Positions 13,801 to 28,800 of a stretch of DNA of 64,000 nt are shown piece after piece; the stretch's first letter is position 1; every line of letters begins with the position of its first letter. Source of the DNA: Gymnogyps californianus (Eukaryota > Chordata > Aves > Accipitriformes > Cathartidae); NCBI RefSeq assembly GCF_018139145.2, contig NC_059473.1:806001-870000 (forward strand), read 5' to 3'. A program made the translations under genes and the position numbers. Below the pieces are notes generated by a model, which searched no databases, was not told where the DNA came from, and worked only from the letters and a program-made list of their open reading frames with translations.

Positions 13801-16800
13801 GAGATAAAAAGATCAGTTACCACTAGGCCTGAATTGCTATGATTTTTTTTTTTCACGCTGAAGTAAAATTTGATGATTCTCTTAATTTTCCAGTCTTTCA
13901 GACCCTCATTTGCAACTGTGAACAGACTGTTTGCTTTTCCTGTTTAGCCCTATTGGGGTAAATGGCTTCAGTCTTTTCCTTATGGCTATGTACCAGTAAT
14001 GCTATTTGTAGGTCGGAGAGTTACATTTGTATTGCTTTTTTTATAATTAGTGCAGAAAGAAGATGAAACTCTTCTATACTAGTAAAGAGATTTCTGCACG
14101 TCTTATCTTAATGTTTGAAACAAACTTGATCAGGACCCATATTTAAGGTTATATAATAGACAGGATTTTTTTAATCATAACTCATGACTGAAGTGCTTTC
14201 AATTTAATAGACTACTATAAGAAAAAGCCAAGGTTTGAGGATTTTTGAATCATACTATTAATATGTTGTCTTGCTATTCACTGAAGAACAATTGGGGATG
14301 CTGCAAAGTGATATAGTTTGGTAATGATCTCAGATTTAAAAAAATAAAATTGTGACATGCTCATGCCACTAATATATGGAGTCAGATTTTTAGGGAGCTG
14401 AAATCTGGGAGGGAAATGTGTTTGTACCTGCTTTCTAAGAGCAGTAGCATTCTTCAGAAATATTTGGCAGGGGCTATTTCTGTCCTCCTGCCGCTCCCCT
14501 TGCTGGAAGAAAGGAGGGAAGGAAACAAATTAGTTGAGGCATTTTAAGCCCCTATGATGTGGTACTGACATAACACTTACCTTTGTGTGGCTGTCTAGAA
14601 CTCAGTTGTGATTGTTTTATATTTCTCTGAAATGCAGTTTGAATTAAAACAGGAACAGTGCTCTCAGAGTGTACTGTTTCCCCCACGCTTTTGTTCAGGG
14701 GTACACACAGCTTGATCTGAGACAGTAAAACTTATACTGTGATCCTCTTAAAAAAAACTTAGACTGTGATCCTCTTAAAAGGAGGTGTCTAAAAAGCCTG
14801 GGTCCAGGTTCTAGCAAATGTGCACGTGCAGCAGCACCCTTGGATGACAGTGGTACAGGACTGAAAGAAAAGTGTGGGGTGGCTGAGGTGCTCAGATACA
14901 GCAAGTATGTGAAAAGAAATACATAAGCACTTCTGAAAAAAGCTAAGAGGAGGAAAGAATCAGACTGCAACATAAAAACAGGGGGAGCGGAAGGGGAAAA
15001 AGTGTAAAATGATGTAGAAGTTCAAAAACAAACGAGCAAACCTTACTTTAAAATATTTTTTGAAACTTTTCGTATGCTCTGGAAACACCGCACTAGGAAG
15101 CGTTATTAGAGCTTAGCCTGAAGCAGGGATGTAGAAGCAGCAATGTACTTTATTTTGTATTTTTTTCCTACTGTCTGGTTTGGCTTTCACTAGCTGCATC
15201 ACAGTAAAGAGCAAGAAACCCTTTGTATGCAGTTCCTACGTTAGAAAAAGTTCCTTTCTTTCAGTAGATAAATGTATGACCTGAAGTGTGAGCCTTTGTC
15301 CTTTCTAAAAATCTTGGGTCCTTTTCACTATGGATGTTAATGTTAATGCAGTGTCTAGTCCTTTTTGAATCCTCATAAGCTTTTTGTCAAATCAGTAGAA
15401 CGTGACAACAAGCCCTATATAGTAATTTTGTCTTCTGGCTAAAAAAACCAACCCAACCAACAAACAAAACCCCCAAACTTTATTGTTTTAAAATTAGTTG
15501 TCTTTGATTTCATTGAAAATCTCCTTGCTTTTTTTATTAAGAACAACAGCAACTAGGTGGCCCCAGACAACTCTCCCCACGTTAGCTGTAACTTGCAATG
15601 TATTAACCCTGCCTGCCGTTGTTCCTGTCAAAGTACATAGCCCCCATCTCTGCTTTTCTCTGCTCACGTTGGATGATTTTCATGTATGGTATTTGAGATG
15701 GGGTGATGAGAGCCGTTTGTGCAGATTAATGCTCCGGCTGAAAGGCCCGTGGGTTTGCGTGTCCGTTTCCGATTTGGGAGGTGCTGTCCTTGACTTCAGC
15801 GTCCCGAGCAGGTGACCTGGGGGGGTTGTTAGCTGATCTCCCTGCCTTTGCAGGTAAGGAAGCTCCCTGGAAAAGATGTAGCTGTCTCTTAGGGTAGCAG
15901 TTGATTTCCGCTCCGATAAACCAATGGGCTGGCTAACATCCCATGGTTGCATACCCACAGTAATAAATTCCTCGCACAACTGTAGCCCAGCTAGTGCCCG
16001 GTGATTCTTTTAAGCCTGTTGGGTCTGGTGACATTCGCAGAGCATCTTTTCCTTGCTTCAGCTTAGTAACATACAGTTTAGAGACTGTCCTTGGGGCTGT
16101 GTGCGTGATTCCCGCCCCCTCCTCTTCTTCTTTTTTTTTTATTTATTTTATTTTTATTTAAAGCAGAGCAGGACTGGGGCTATGTTGTGATGCTAGGTTC
16201 CCCCTGTTGTTTTTAAGGATTTTTTTTTTTCTTTTTTTTTTCCTGAGCAACCCTAATGTACACCAGTTTGACTAGTGGTAGGTTGTTACAGCATACTGGT
16301 GTGAGTCACAGTTGTGCCATGGGTTGATCTGCATGCAGAGTTTTCGTTCGTTGCTTCCATTTTGATGTTGCTATGCCATCCATTTTATTTTTGCCAGGTT
16401 AGACTTATTTTTTTCTGAGCTGTTGAACAAAGCGCAGATTACATATCCTCTATGTTACAGTTATGAAAAGTCCCCTTGTTGTGGATTGTGTAAGAATTAT
16501 GGAGCATGTAATCATTTAATCTATCGCGGAAGTACACAGAAAGAAATTATTACTATTTTCTCTTTTTTTTCATAGAGACAGAATGCCTTTTAGGAGTGCT
16601 TTATCATAACTATGTGCACAGTTTATTATGTGGCTGTAGCTGACAAAACTTCTTTTGTTTCTGGAAGAGTCGCTTTTTTCCCCTGTGTTTGTGTGTCTGC
16701 AATTTGTTCAGTAATTTTGGGGAGTATAAGTAAATTCACTTAAGCTTTCAGGAAAATCCAGGAGTTACATTTGAGTTTATTTTGAGCATCTTTAATTCTC

Positions 16801-19800
16801 ATGTAGTTAGTTTTTGTTTCTTAAAATTTCATGTTTACAATTTTATGAACAGCTTCTATTACCTGGGAAATAGCAGACTTGCTGAATGCACCATTGGAGT
16901 GAAGTGCAGAGCTGGTTAAGTTAATTGTTTTGACGATTTATTTTCATGCATATTACCTGATGCAGAATAGGTATTGAAGTGCTTTCATTCAGGGCCGATG
17001 TAACTTGTTATTGGGGTTTACAATTACTAACAAACAGGATTAATTATAGGTGCTGCATGTGCTTGGCTTTTAAGCAGTAGTCCTACTATGAATGCATTAC
17101 ATTTGGTCAATTAAACAATGTAGTGGAGGTGAAGACGGTTTATGCAGTTGTTTGTGAGTAACACTACAGCAAGTTGCCTTTCGTGCTGCGTTGCTCTTTA
17201 TAACATCTGCCATATATTTTTCCTTATAGTAGCTCAATGAGTTGTAAGGTGACGTGTGTAAAACAAAAACAAATTCTAAAGCTCATTTCATCCCAAAGCA
17301 GCGGAGTCATTGTCTGGATACAGCAGAAATAATTTGGCGTTACAAATACTAGTTGGGATGAAATAAATTGGAGTCAACAAGTTACTGCTATTTTGTAGGA
17401 TTCTAAATTACATGAATGAATACATGTGTATTAAAAACCTGCAGAAGATTGTGTACAGGCCACGTCATTTTTTTCAGGGGAGTGGAAAAATTAGGAGAAA
17501 ATGGAATCTCTGGCTTTTTAAATATAGTCCAAGTAAAAAATGCTGCTAGGACATTACATTTAAAAGTGCACAATTTGCAAAGTAGTAGTTGTTGATTTGT
17601 GTTGGGGCTTTTTTTGGCCTTCCATTTTACGTAATGGATTTGTTCACATTTAGGCATGGTATGGAAGAGAAATTAAAAGCGCGCTATCACTTCAAGAGGG
17701 TAACTTGTCAGCAGAAGGTGACAAGGAAGAAGAATACAACGAGCAGGTAATGCGAAAGAAGTGGGGGGGGAAATGTGTTTTATTACATTGATGTGCTTTC
17801 CTCTGAGCTGCTGCATGAAGAGGCGGGCATTGCGAAGCAGTCTTTGCGGGGGGGATTTTTGTTGTGGCATTTGTAGTGTGAAATATTGTTTAGTGCCCGA
17901 GCAAAGTACAATAACCTGCGCAAAAAGTGCAATTATTTCAACCAAAGAAGTAGAATTAAAAAGCGGGGAGAACTCTGTTTATATTCATCTTTGTGTAGGT
18001 TTTTATAATTCCTGTGCCGAATAGTGTGAAAATGGTCTTGACCGAGGAGGAAATATTCTTAATGAATGATATTTTAAAAAATGCAGCAGTCGATTCATAT
18101 GGTGTATTTATAATTTTGTGCGTTTTGACCTTTTCTCAGAAGAAGCAAAAAGAGATTGCATATCTAAGTAACAGACAAAAAGACTGACAAGGAATACTTA
18201 AATATATTCTGCTATATATCTGCAGTAATGCAGGCTTCTAATCCCTCCTCCTATCTCCATATAAATGATACAGTTCAAGACCATAGCTGTTTTCTTCACT
18301 AAAAGCAGTAAAGCTCTTTTAGATGAAATGTCTAAAAACATCTTGTAATAACTTGGAGCATGCTGGCAAGAGTAGTCACTTGTGACTATGTGTGAAACCC
18401 CCTCAGCTAGTCGATATTGTAATAAGCAAAAATGGTAGCATCACTCCATTATTCAGAAAAGCCAACAGCATGCTTGTCCCTTAGGCTACAGCATTCATTA
18501 AGAAAAGCTTACTGGGCTGAAAGCTGGAAACAGATGATAACGGGATATGATTTTCATATTTAATGCATTCCTTGGAAGAGTATGTGTGCTGCAGATTGAT
18601 AGAAGAATCAACTGCTACTTTACTAAAAGACTTTCTAGTTTGCCCTATAGCTACCGATGGAATCACTCAGCCAAGAAATTAACTTTTTCTCCTTTTACCT
18701 GCTTTATATATCTGCTAAGCAGGCTGCCTGGCTGCCAGTAAATGTTATTATGCAGTTAAATGTTTGGTATTTAAGACTCTTATCAGAAAAGAAACAGAGG
18801 CCACACTATTTTGTTTTTATAGTAGGAGGAAGGTTTTCGGTTTTCTTTCTTCAGTGCATTAGCAGTCGTTAATCTGAGTTTATAGGAAGTTTTCCCCATA
18901 GATTAAAAAGTTAAAAACCTTGAATTTAGAGCATTCTTTAAACTGTAATATACAAAGCAATGAACCTGAGCAACCTTGACCTATATGAACAGGCCTCCAG
19001 CAGTTTGCGAATTACATTTTTAATTCAGATGTATGTGAAAAGGTGAGTTTATTTTTGAATGCTAGATTCTTCAGTTAAAAGCAGTCGGTGTAGGAGACGT
19101 GATTTCTAACCTATGGAAAAGTTTACATAAGTACTAGAACATCAAAGGCTCACGGTGTGACTTGGTTTTTTAAAAACTGTTAGCAGGTTTTGGACAGTAC
19201 AAGAACTTGGTGCGTACCCAAATATGTCACTTTATGTTGAATTACAGTTAATAGCTTGGCTGTGGACTCTTTCATCCCCTGTCCCCTTCTTTCTCCTTCT
19301 CATCTCCCTTCTTAAATACAAAGGTAACTTCAACTAAATTGTGCATCCTTTTGCCTTGTCTGTGTGCTGTGTCTCAGATCTTACTCTGTAACTCCATTTT
19401 TCTTCGGACTGATTGTTCCCGTTTCCCAGCACCTTCACCTCACTTAAAATCTGCTTATTCTTATGTCCAAAATACGAGAGTTTGTTCTCAGCGATGTGGC
19501 ACCGAGTCAGTCATAGCGAGCACATGCCGTTAGCAGGTGGTATATCCAGGATGCAGATCAACACAGCTTGGAACTGGTTTTATTTACCAGCCCTGGTATC
19601 GTAACAGTTTCCTTCAGGCTAGTCAGGATGCCAGTGATCGTGTGATAACCTGGTCAGTGATGCATCTTGGAGACCGAGAAGGGCAATCACAGAACCAATC
19701 TTCTAGAGATGGTCAGTATCCCAGTGCCCCTGAAACACCAGTGTGAGTAGCTGGTACTTCTCTGAGCCATGGGATAGGCACCCTTTTGGACTCTCAATTT

Positions 19801-22800
19801 TTATGGGAGCTCTTAAGCTCAGAAATCATACACCCAAACAGTGTTTGCCTAGAAAACCATGATTCTCCATGGCAAGGACTTGAGCACCAGTCTTTTGAAG
19901 CCCAGTGTAACGGCAGTCCAGCGTTGCAAGTTGGAGGAGAGGTCCTGTACTGAAGAGGTCCTCCTCGCCTGGCAGAACTGTATAACCTGGGCTTCTGAAA
20001 CCTTTGTGCAGCGAAGTCTGGCTTCTTGAACTTCGAAGCACTTTCTCGAAGCCTTCTGAAGGTTTTTGGACTTGTGCATCTTGGCGCTGCCGTGCCTGTT
20101 GGACGTAGGGCACCTCCCAGGGACACCTGTGGGTGGCAGAGCGTCCTTCCCTGAGAAAGGGGGTGTCACCAGGCGAGAGTAACGCCTGGCGCCTGGAAGA
20201 GACAAGCCGCTGGCTCGACTTTGCCTCCCGAGCTTTCACGTGGTCGTCTGCTGCTGGGGGAGGCTGGGCCCTTCTGCGAAGTCCTAATGGAAGGGATTTT
20301 TTTCTTCTTACCTTTGTTCTCTTCAAAACACTTTAATGATAATAAAAAAAGATTGCATTTGTTACTGGAGGAAGAAGTGGGGAGCCCGCACTCCACAACC
20401 AAAAAGAGGATTGTAAGTGTGCTTTGTGCAGACACTTCATTTAACTCCCAGCTGGAGTGATGTGAAGTTCAGTAGTTTTGTTGACTGGTTTAGGTAAGTC
20501 ATCTACATGTTTTTACTGTTTTGGTGGTAAAAACAGTACCTAGACCAACGGTATCTGTCATACTTTTGCTTTGAGAATGCAAAGGCGGTGAAGAGATTGG
20601 GGTTTTTTTTTTTCTGCTATCAAAGAGGAGCTTGTTAGAGATGTGCGTCTGCTATGACTCTGCCAAGCACTTGTACCTGTTTGAATTGCATTCGTTTTGG
20701 AACACTACATCCAGGAGCTGCTAAATCCATAAAGTACTTGCTAGATGCATTTTAAAGCAGCAAATCCAAGACCCGAAAAGTAATTAGGAGGAACCCGAGA
20801 GCAGTGGTGATGGAATAAGCTGTGAAATTAATCTGAGTAGCAAACCTTTACTCCTTCTTAAAATAACTTCATGGCTTTTTGTTCTGCTTCTTGTTACGTG
20901 GAATTTGAGCTTTTTTAATGAAACTTGGTCACAGGCTAGACAAGATGCCTTTGTTTCCTTTAAGCTGGGCTTGGCAGCTGACTTTGTGTGGTAGGAAGGG
21001 GTCAGGCAATGAAAGAGAGGAGAGAGGTGTGGAGGTGACTGTAAATTGTCCTGCTGTGATTTGGGGCTGAAAAGTAAGCCCTGCTTAGTATGAACAATGG
21101 TATTACGACAGCTAATTTTGGCTTTGCATAAACTGGCGGTGACCTTTTAGTAGTAGCGGTGGCAGTAGCCACTCCTCCTAAATTGTTCTGATTGAGTAGG
21201 TTTGCAAAGAAAAAAAGGCAAGTATTAAAACACTGGGATTTAGAAGCAGAGTGGTTATACTCTTGGAACTATTTTTATGCAAGTTCAACAGTTCTTGGAG
21301 GAAAGTGCCATTTAAAATGTTTCTGCTCAGTGCCCAAAGTTGCCTTGTGGAAAACGCGATTTCATCTACGTGGTGTTAGCTGAGTAGTCGTTCTTCCTCT
21401 TTGGTGTGATTTAACAGACAGGAAAGAGCAGAAGGAAGACTATGAATACAGTGATTTTTGCCTTATTCTTATTTGCTTTGTTGACATGCTGTGAGCAAAG
21501 CTGGACATACAGACAAGTAAGCGATGGCAGATGTATGTTCCAGACTCTCTGGGGACCCTTCCTCATCCCATTGCCTTCTAGAGAAGACCATGAGAAGAGA
21601 GGCAGGAGGAGGTTGCTCAGAGTCAGTAACTTCAAGGCATTTTCAGTGACTTTGGTGGATAGCTCTAAATGTCGTACTTTGGTCCAGGGTCTTAAAAGCC
21701 TTTGCAGGAATCTAGTCTTAAAGGTTTGCCTATTTGTAAAAACCAGTTACCGTTTAGATTAGTTTGAGTTCTTCAGGTATTTCAGTCCCTTTTAGTCGGG
21801 TTGGGGGTGCAGTGTGCTTTTGCCACCGGTTGTTTTGGCTCACGGAGCTTCAGTTGAGGTCCAGGCCCTTGTTTTCACGCTAGGACGCAAGAAATGCATG
21901 CCAACTGTTTGTGTAATAATAATACTGTAGAAAATACTTGACTTCTGTGACACTTTTCCCTCCAGAAACCAACATGCCATCCTCTAGAAGCTCCATTTGC
22001 AACACACTGCCTGTTTGTTTCCTTAAGCCGTCCCCCACCTGTGTTTTTTCAGATGCCGTGGGTTGGAAGAGATGCAGGAATCGGCACCAAGACAGCCGTG
22101 CCAAGAGGACTGTATCATCCAGCAACGTTCTTTATGGGCCGCCACACATCAGCCGTCTCGGCCGCCGGAGGTTTGGGCACGCGGCAGAAACCCCCCCAGC
22201 CCACAGAGAGCCGCTTGGCACCCGACCCGCCTTCGTCCTCTCCATCGCTTGAAGGACTTGATCCAGAGAGCAGAAGCGCTGATTTAGAGAGTGATGCATC
22301 ATTGGAGGGAGCAGCGAGACGCGGGGACCTGGCTGCCGGTGACGAAGGCTCCGAGGAGCAGCTCATCTCCTCAGCATCTGATCCCAAACCAGCCACCCCC
22401 GAGGAGGAACAGCCACAGGGAAGCGTCCCAGGTACGGTGGGATGCGTGCCTGTGTGCCTCTGGCCAGCGCTGCAGCACGCTCATCCCAACCAGAGCAATG
22501 CCCACGGCTGCTGGTTTCTCCTACGCCTGTGGCACTGTGGCTGAAGCATGGTGGCACTCTTTATTTTATTTTTTCTCTCTCTCATTTTTTCTTTTGACTC
22601 CATTTCCTCCCAGGCTGCTCATCTGGACAGGCAAGGACTTGCTGGGGGCTGATCTTGTTCAGGCTCACTATTAGAGAAGTGAAGATTTCTTCACTGCTGT
22701 GCCCGTGGTTGTCTTGAAGTAGTCTGAGCCTCATTTTAAGAGGTTTAATGTGAACCTACTTCACTGGAAGAGTATGTCACTTCTGTTTCGGGTTGATTTC

Positions 22801-25800
22801 CTTCTCCCTCAGACGCTTGTGCACAATAGTTCATCCATTTCCAAAAACGGGATTCAGCAATGTAGAGTGAAGATCGGTACGTCCCCGTATGCGGCTGGAT
22901 TAACTCCTGCTTGTTGGTGGTTGTCTGCCTTGTTCTGGACTTTCCTGAGAAAGGTGGTGCAGACCCTCCCAGACGAGATGCTCTTGCTCTGGGATGAGAC
23001 ACGCTGCCCTCGAAGGCTGCATTCCAACTTCTCATTCCTCTTTTTTTTTTTTTCCTTTTTTTTTTTTCCCCATCTTGGCAAAATGTGTTCTCTCCTGTTT
23101 TACTGGGTTGGTCAGTTACTTTGAAGTAAGCTAATGGACTTGTTTTTTGAAGTCACGGTGACAAAGATTTGTCGCTAAGTAACAGTTATTCCTTTTTTAA
23201 GACCTTGCAGAAATACTCTCCCCTGCCTTGCCAGTTAACATAGCAATTTTCAACTTAAACTAGTTTTCCAAGCCCCGTAACAATAGCTAAAATGGAGCTA
23301 TTTATAACGGAAACTGGTGGCAACCCTAATGATGCAGGGACTCCTGCTCTCCTATTATGATTGTGGGTTTCTTTATAGAGGAAAGCTGGCATCCCCATCA
23401 GATGCTCTTCTGTACTCCTTCTTGGGGTTTTTCTGGCATCTTCTTTCTTGAGGTTTTTTTTCCATTCCTTTTTCTTTCTCTAAGGAATTTATTTCCCTCT
23501 CATTTTCTTTCATCTGATGCATTTGCCACTTCTCTGTTTTAATGAAAACCTGTCCTTACTGGCGCTGGAAGGAGACCAGTCCAGCCTGGCTTACGTTAGC
23601 CCTGGGCTCTGCCTGCGGCTCTGCAGAGCGCTGGTTCCTCCCCGCGGGGAAGGCTGAGGTGGCCAGCATCGTGTCTGGGAAAGAAATACCCATTTAATTT
23701 CTGGAATGCAGTATCTCTGCCTTCAGAGAAACTGTACAGTAGGGTTCAAAATCAAAATGAGCTTTTTGTCAAACAGCGCAGTAATCACCTCAGACCGCCT
23801 GGGGGGCTTTTTATGTCTGTCTGCTGCCAAATGCGTGTTGTGAAGTGAACAGGCTAATGCGGTCCAGGTTTGAATGTGTGGAGGGGACTGGCTTGTTCCA
23901 GCTCTCCTAAACTTGACCTTCCACACTGCAGATGATGGGAGCTGATGAAGACGCTTGGCTGTGCCGTACCAGAAGCGAGCGCGCGCCGGGCTCTACTGCC
24001 GGTTCGGTGCAGAGCGGTGCTCGCCAACCTCTCCTGCTGCTCCCTGGCCGCCGCTCGGCAGCAGCAGCACAGAATGTAGGAAGGAACAAATCCCATTTCC
24101 CCCAGGTTAACGAAGCAAGAAAACAGCCCCTTTCTCCCCCCAGCCCAAACTGGAGGAAAAAAACTCTGTTCCTCTCCTCATTTCCCAGCAGGTAAAGGAG
24201 TGACATTTCTGTTGCACATACTTGCTTCACAAATTTGGAAACAAGGCTAAGAGAGCCCATCCTGGCATCAGCTACTGTTTGGCATAAACCTTAAGTGATT
24301 CAGTTCCAGTGAAACTCCATGACCAAGACGAGCAGAAATGCTGGGTGCTGTAGCGTTAGCAGGTGTGGGAACGCTGGTTAATTTAAACCCATGGTGAATT
24401 TTATGGAAAACTGGGGATTTCTGTAGCAATACTAATTTGTTACAGCACTAGCTGGTTCATTAACTTTTGGCGTTCTATAAAAAGATAAGTAGCATGTATC
24501 TGTTGTCTTAGAAGCACAATTCAGCCCCCATACTCTCCTCTTTTAGAGAAGGCAATTAACGTGCAGAGTTTAAAAGCCCCCAGGCATGTATTTCTTCTGC
24601 AAGGTTTAAAAAATGTGTATGATAGTAGCCTCTTCAGGCGCACTTTTTTCCCCTAAGAAGAGCTTTTTCCAGCTTTTCTGTTTCATTGTTCCTCCAGAGA
24701 TGATTTAGTGAAGTAGCTGGTCTTCATGCCGGTGATGGTTTTTGAGGAATGCCAGGTTTGTCTCCCACCCGCCGGGAGCTGCAAACCCAAAAGGCGTGAG
24801 CGTGGAGGCTGGAGCCTCCCCAGACTCCCCCTTGCGAGAGGAGCGTAGAAGGACACAGGGCCGTGGGCAGGGAAACCCAAAGCAAAGGGAGAGCAGAGGG
24901 ATGTTCGTTCACGCCTGTTAAGTGAAAGAGGTAAACAAACACCCTAGGCAATCTTAGTTTAATTCCCTACGCTACGATGTACTCCGTCATCCTGCTAATG
25001 TTTGGGGAATAACTTTTTTTTATTATTATTATTTTTACAGGACCAAAGCCTAGCCTGAGCAACTGGTGGACTTGTAAGGAGGCGAGCTGGGAGAGCAGCG
25101 TTGAGCTCCCAGTCCCGGCGAGTGCCGAGGAGGTGATGCCGAGCCCTCCCAGCGTGCCGCAGGGAATGGCCTCACCAGCGGCCGGCTGGGAGCAGGGCAG
25201 GGATGCCCGCGCTGCGGAGGGCTCCTCGCTGCAACCACCAAACCCTCCTGCGGCGCAGGAGGAGCCCTCGGTCAGCTCAGCACCGGATGGGTATGTCCTT
25301 ATGTGTTTTCTCTCTGCCAGTACTCGTTCGTTAGCATATGCCCTTGAGGCAGTTTTCACAGCTTGGCTGATACGTTGCACTAAAGCTCTGAAGTTGCCAC
25401 AAGTGGGCAAACTTCTTATTTAGTATCTCGCTACCTCTGTGCTAGTGGTTAAATGGCTTCAGGTAACTCATTCAGGTCAAGACTTGGAGAAGGTAAATAA
25501 GTTTGTTGTTAAAATGCAACAGACATTCTTTAAATGTAAGCAAATCTTATTTCAACAAGTTTATTTAATAGTACCTATAACTTACTAAACAGAGTATTTT
25601 GTGTGGATTAAAGTTCCCAGTTGGACAAATTTCTTCAGCGTTTCGTTTGGAAATAGCAGAGAGAATGAGGAAAGCGCAACACAGAGATGCACGACTTGTC
25701 CTTCGCAACCGTATGAAAGTGGTGGGGTTCTATTGCCAACAACTGCAATACCAGAGTATCAGCTGTGATATCAGTCACAGCTGGATTTTCGGCCTTGCGA

Positions 25801-28800
25801 TGCCCTCGTAAGACAGGGAAGCGCATCCCCATCCCGGCGGGGCAATACCCACTACGAGATGGTCCACGGGGTTTGCCCAGGTCACACGGGAGGGCTGGCT
25901 TTCCTCCCTCGCTGTGCTCTAATAGCCCCATGCCAACCGCTGTCATCCCTTCCTGGGTCCCCACCTTGTTGTGCCGCGTTGCTGCAGGAGCATCCCCCCC
26001 ATCTTTATCTCCTGTCTGTTAGTACTTCTGAAAGTCTGTTTGCTGCCGGTTCCCTCTGCAGCGCTTCATCTCCACATCCCCCTTCGCCCCGGCCATCCTA
26101 CCACTCCCTGACCCCGCCATTTTGTGACTGCTGCCTTTCTCCTGCCCGCTCTCCCTTAGCGGTACGCTTCTGTTTCCTTGTCCTCTGTATCCTCAGTACC
26201 CTTCTCCTTCCTCACCAGTGTTTTCCTGCTCCCAGTCACAACAGAAATACTGAAGAAAGCCTTTTCTGCAGGCACGTGCTGTGTTCCAGCGGGTGCTGCT
26301 CCCCTTGGGTCTCCCTACCTTGTGCGGGCACTATTCACGTGCAAAATGCTGCTAGCTGGAGTGGTGAACTAGATACAGGGTGGTCAGGTGGTGGCTGTAC
26401 GTTGGGGAGAGACCACGTATAAAAGAAACCAGCATTTTTACCCCTGGAGAATGAGGAGTACTCTTTTGCCGGTTGTTTTTTTGGTTGTGTTTTTTTTTTT
26501 CCTTTTTGGTTGTTTGCAGCTTTTTAATCTGCTTAACGCATCTATTCTTCCTACATTCATGGTCATGTTGTCTTAGGTACTGATTTCAATATTAGTTTGT
26601 GTTTTTAATAGATGACCGTTGAGCAGAAACTAGTGGCCATCAATATACACTTCTGTAACTTTATCATTTCACGTTTGCATCAGACTGTTGCTTGCTATGG
26701 AAACATCATCTAATTTACATCTAAATAGCTTTTACCCAGTTTTTCTTTTGTATAACACCTGTTAATCATAACACTTTGTAGGGAAGTTGCATAGAGTGCC
26801 TGCCTTTGCTAGAGAAGTCATAGCTGAGCGATGGTAATTTAACCTTTTGTTCTCTCCCTGTCAATGCTAGTGATGCCTCGCTGTTCGTAAACTAATGAAA
26901 ATATCGTGCAATGCTCTCGAAGCCCAGCCAAATTTTACAAAAGGTTTCACTGCTCGCATTATCTCCGGAGCACGACCGAAACCAGAACATGGAGGTTTCC
27001 TCTCGCATTATGCCAAGCTGAATACCTCCGTTTTTCTCAAGGCCATGGAAGCGGGATCGCCACTGTTAGCTGTTTCTGCAGAAAAGATACAAATTTTAAT
27101 TTGTTTTACCTGAAAATTAAAACGCAGATACAACGGCAGGCATGGAAGATCTTGTGGAGGGATAAGCAGCCTTTCCGTTGTTGTGCTTATAACCAGGTGG
27201 GCTTTCCAAGTCCATCTTTCCAATGCACGTGAAATTCAGCGTGCACGCTCGAGGCTTGCAAAATAATTCATGAGCTGAAAATCTTGGGGAAAAGTTTCCA
27301 AGTTATTAGGACACCATTTTCAATTATATAAATTACACAAACTGTGAGAATGCAACTTCTTTTGGTCTGAATATATCATGCCACAGATTCACAAAATGAA
27401 TAATATCGCAGGTCTTGCGATGTCCCTTCAGTCCGTGTGTCTTTTCTCTTCTGAAATTCCCATGCTGGCTGAAGAAATATGCTGAAATTATGTAAAACTA
27501 TGCATATTTGTCGTCTTAAATTGAAATATCTGTAGCTTGGACTTTCCCAATGCAGCAGTGTCGCTGCTGTGGCGTCCGGACGAAGTGCCATTCCCTCGTC
27601 TGTCGTCTTTGGGCCATTCGTACGCTTTTGGTGTGGTGTTTGAAATTAGTAGAAGCGATGGAGTTGAAAGGAGCTCTCGTGTGCAGAGGCCACAGCTTAC
27701 TCGAGAGGCAAAACAAAACCGTTGTTGCGTGTCAGGAAGTCACAAGTTTATGTTTTTGGAGAAAATGCCTTTCCTATCTTACTGCAGCCATACCATTCTC
27801 TTTTTTTAAAAAAAAGTTTTGGGTTTTTTCCCCACAGTAAGTGTTTGCAGGTCATATTTTACCTCTGGGTGAGTTCAGCCTAGTTTCAAACTGCCTTCTC
27901 CAGCTAGAAGAACGGTTATCATGATAACATCATTCAGTTGTTGACCAAAGAAAGGTGATGTTGCTATGAAAGGTTATTTAGCATAAGGTTTGCGCCTTGG
28001 TTGCCGTTCACAGTAGGGTGCTGCAATTTTGCTACCTTAGTCATTAAAAATCATGATTTTTGGCAAGTAACTTCTGTGTTTCCGAGCGCTGCTGGGTGGG
28101 TGCCTTGATCAGAGGCCGTACCCGTGCGTTTTCAGACTCGTCCTGCCAGCTCAGACCCACATGAGAGCCTGCGCTGTGTATTTTTCCGATCAGGTCTCGC
28201 AGCCCAGGAGCCCGCTGGTGAGGGGGGGCTTGCCTGGCTTGTTCGAGCAGCACCGTAAAGGCACCCGATCTCCCCTCCCGCCAGGTGAAGCCACCCGATA
28301 GCTCTGGTCCTCGGCTGCTTGTTGCCGGTCTGAGCTGCTGAACCGGAGGTGAAAGGCTCCGTATCCTCTTACCATTCCTTACAGCACCCGGCCCTTTCTT
28401 TAAGGGCTTAAACCCGGGGAGTGGCGGGGGGGGGAGAGGGTCTCTGAGAATTAGCGCAGAGAAAGATGATGACTATTTTAAGGCCTGTGCTGAGGGGGTG
28501 GAAAAAGGCAGAGCTTATGCCTGTGCTGCTTCAGCTGCATTGAAGAGGACTTAGCACAGATGGATTGTGCATTACAAAATGTAACACATAATTCAAGCTG
28601 TCAGCTTAATCAGACTGTTTCCAGGAAGCAACCTGTAAAAGAGAAGGACCTCTTGTTTGCTGACCTCTGATCCGTAGCCTGCTGCAGATTGTCATACATT
28701 TTGTTTTTCTTTATGTTGGTGTCCCTTCCTTCCCCTTCCCTTTTTATTATTGTATCCCTCTCGAGTGGCACCCTGGAAGGACCACCCAGCGGGAGGAAAA

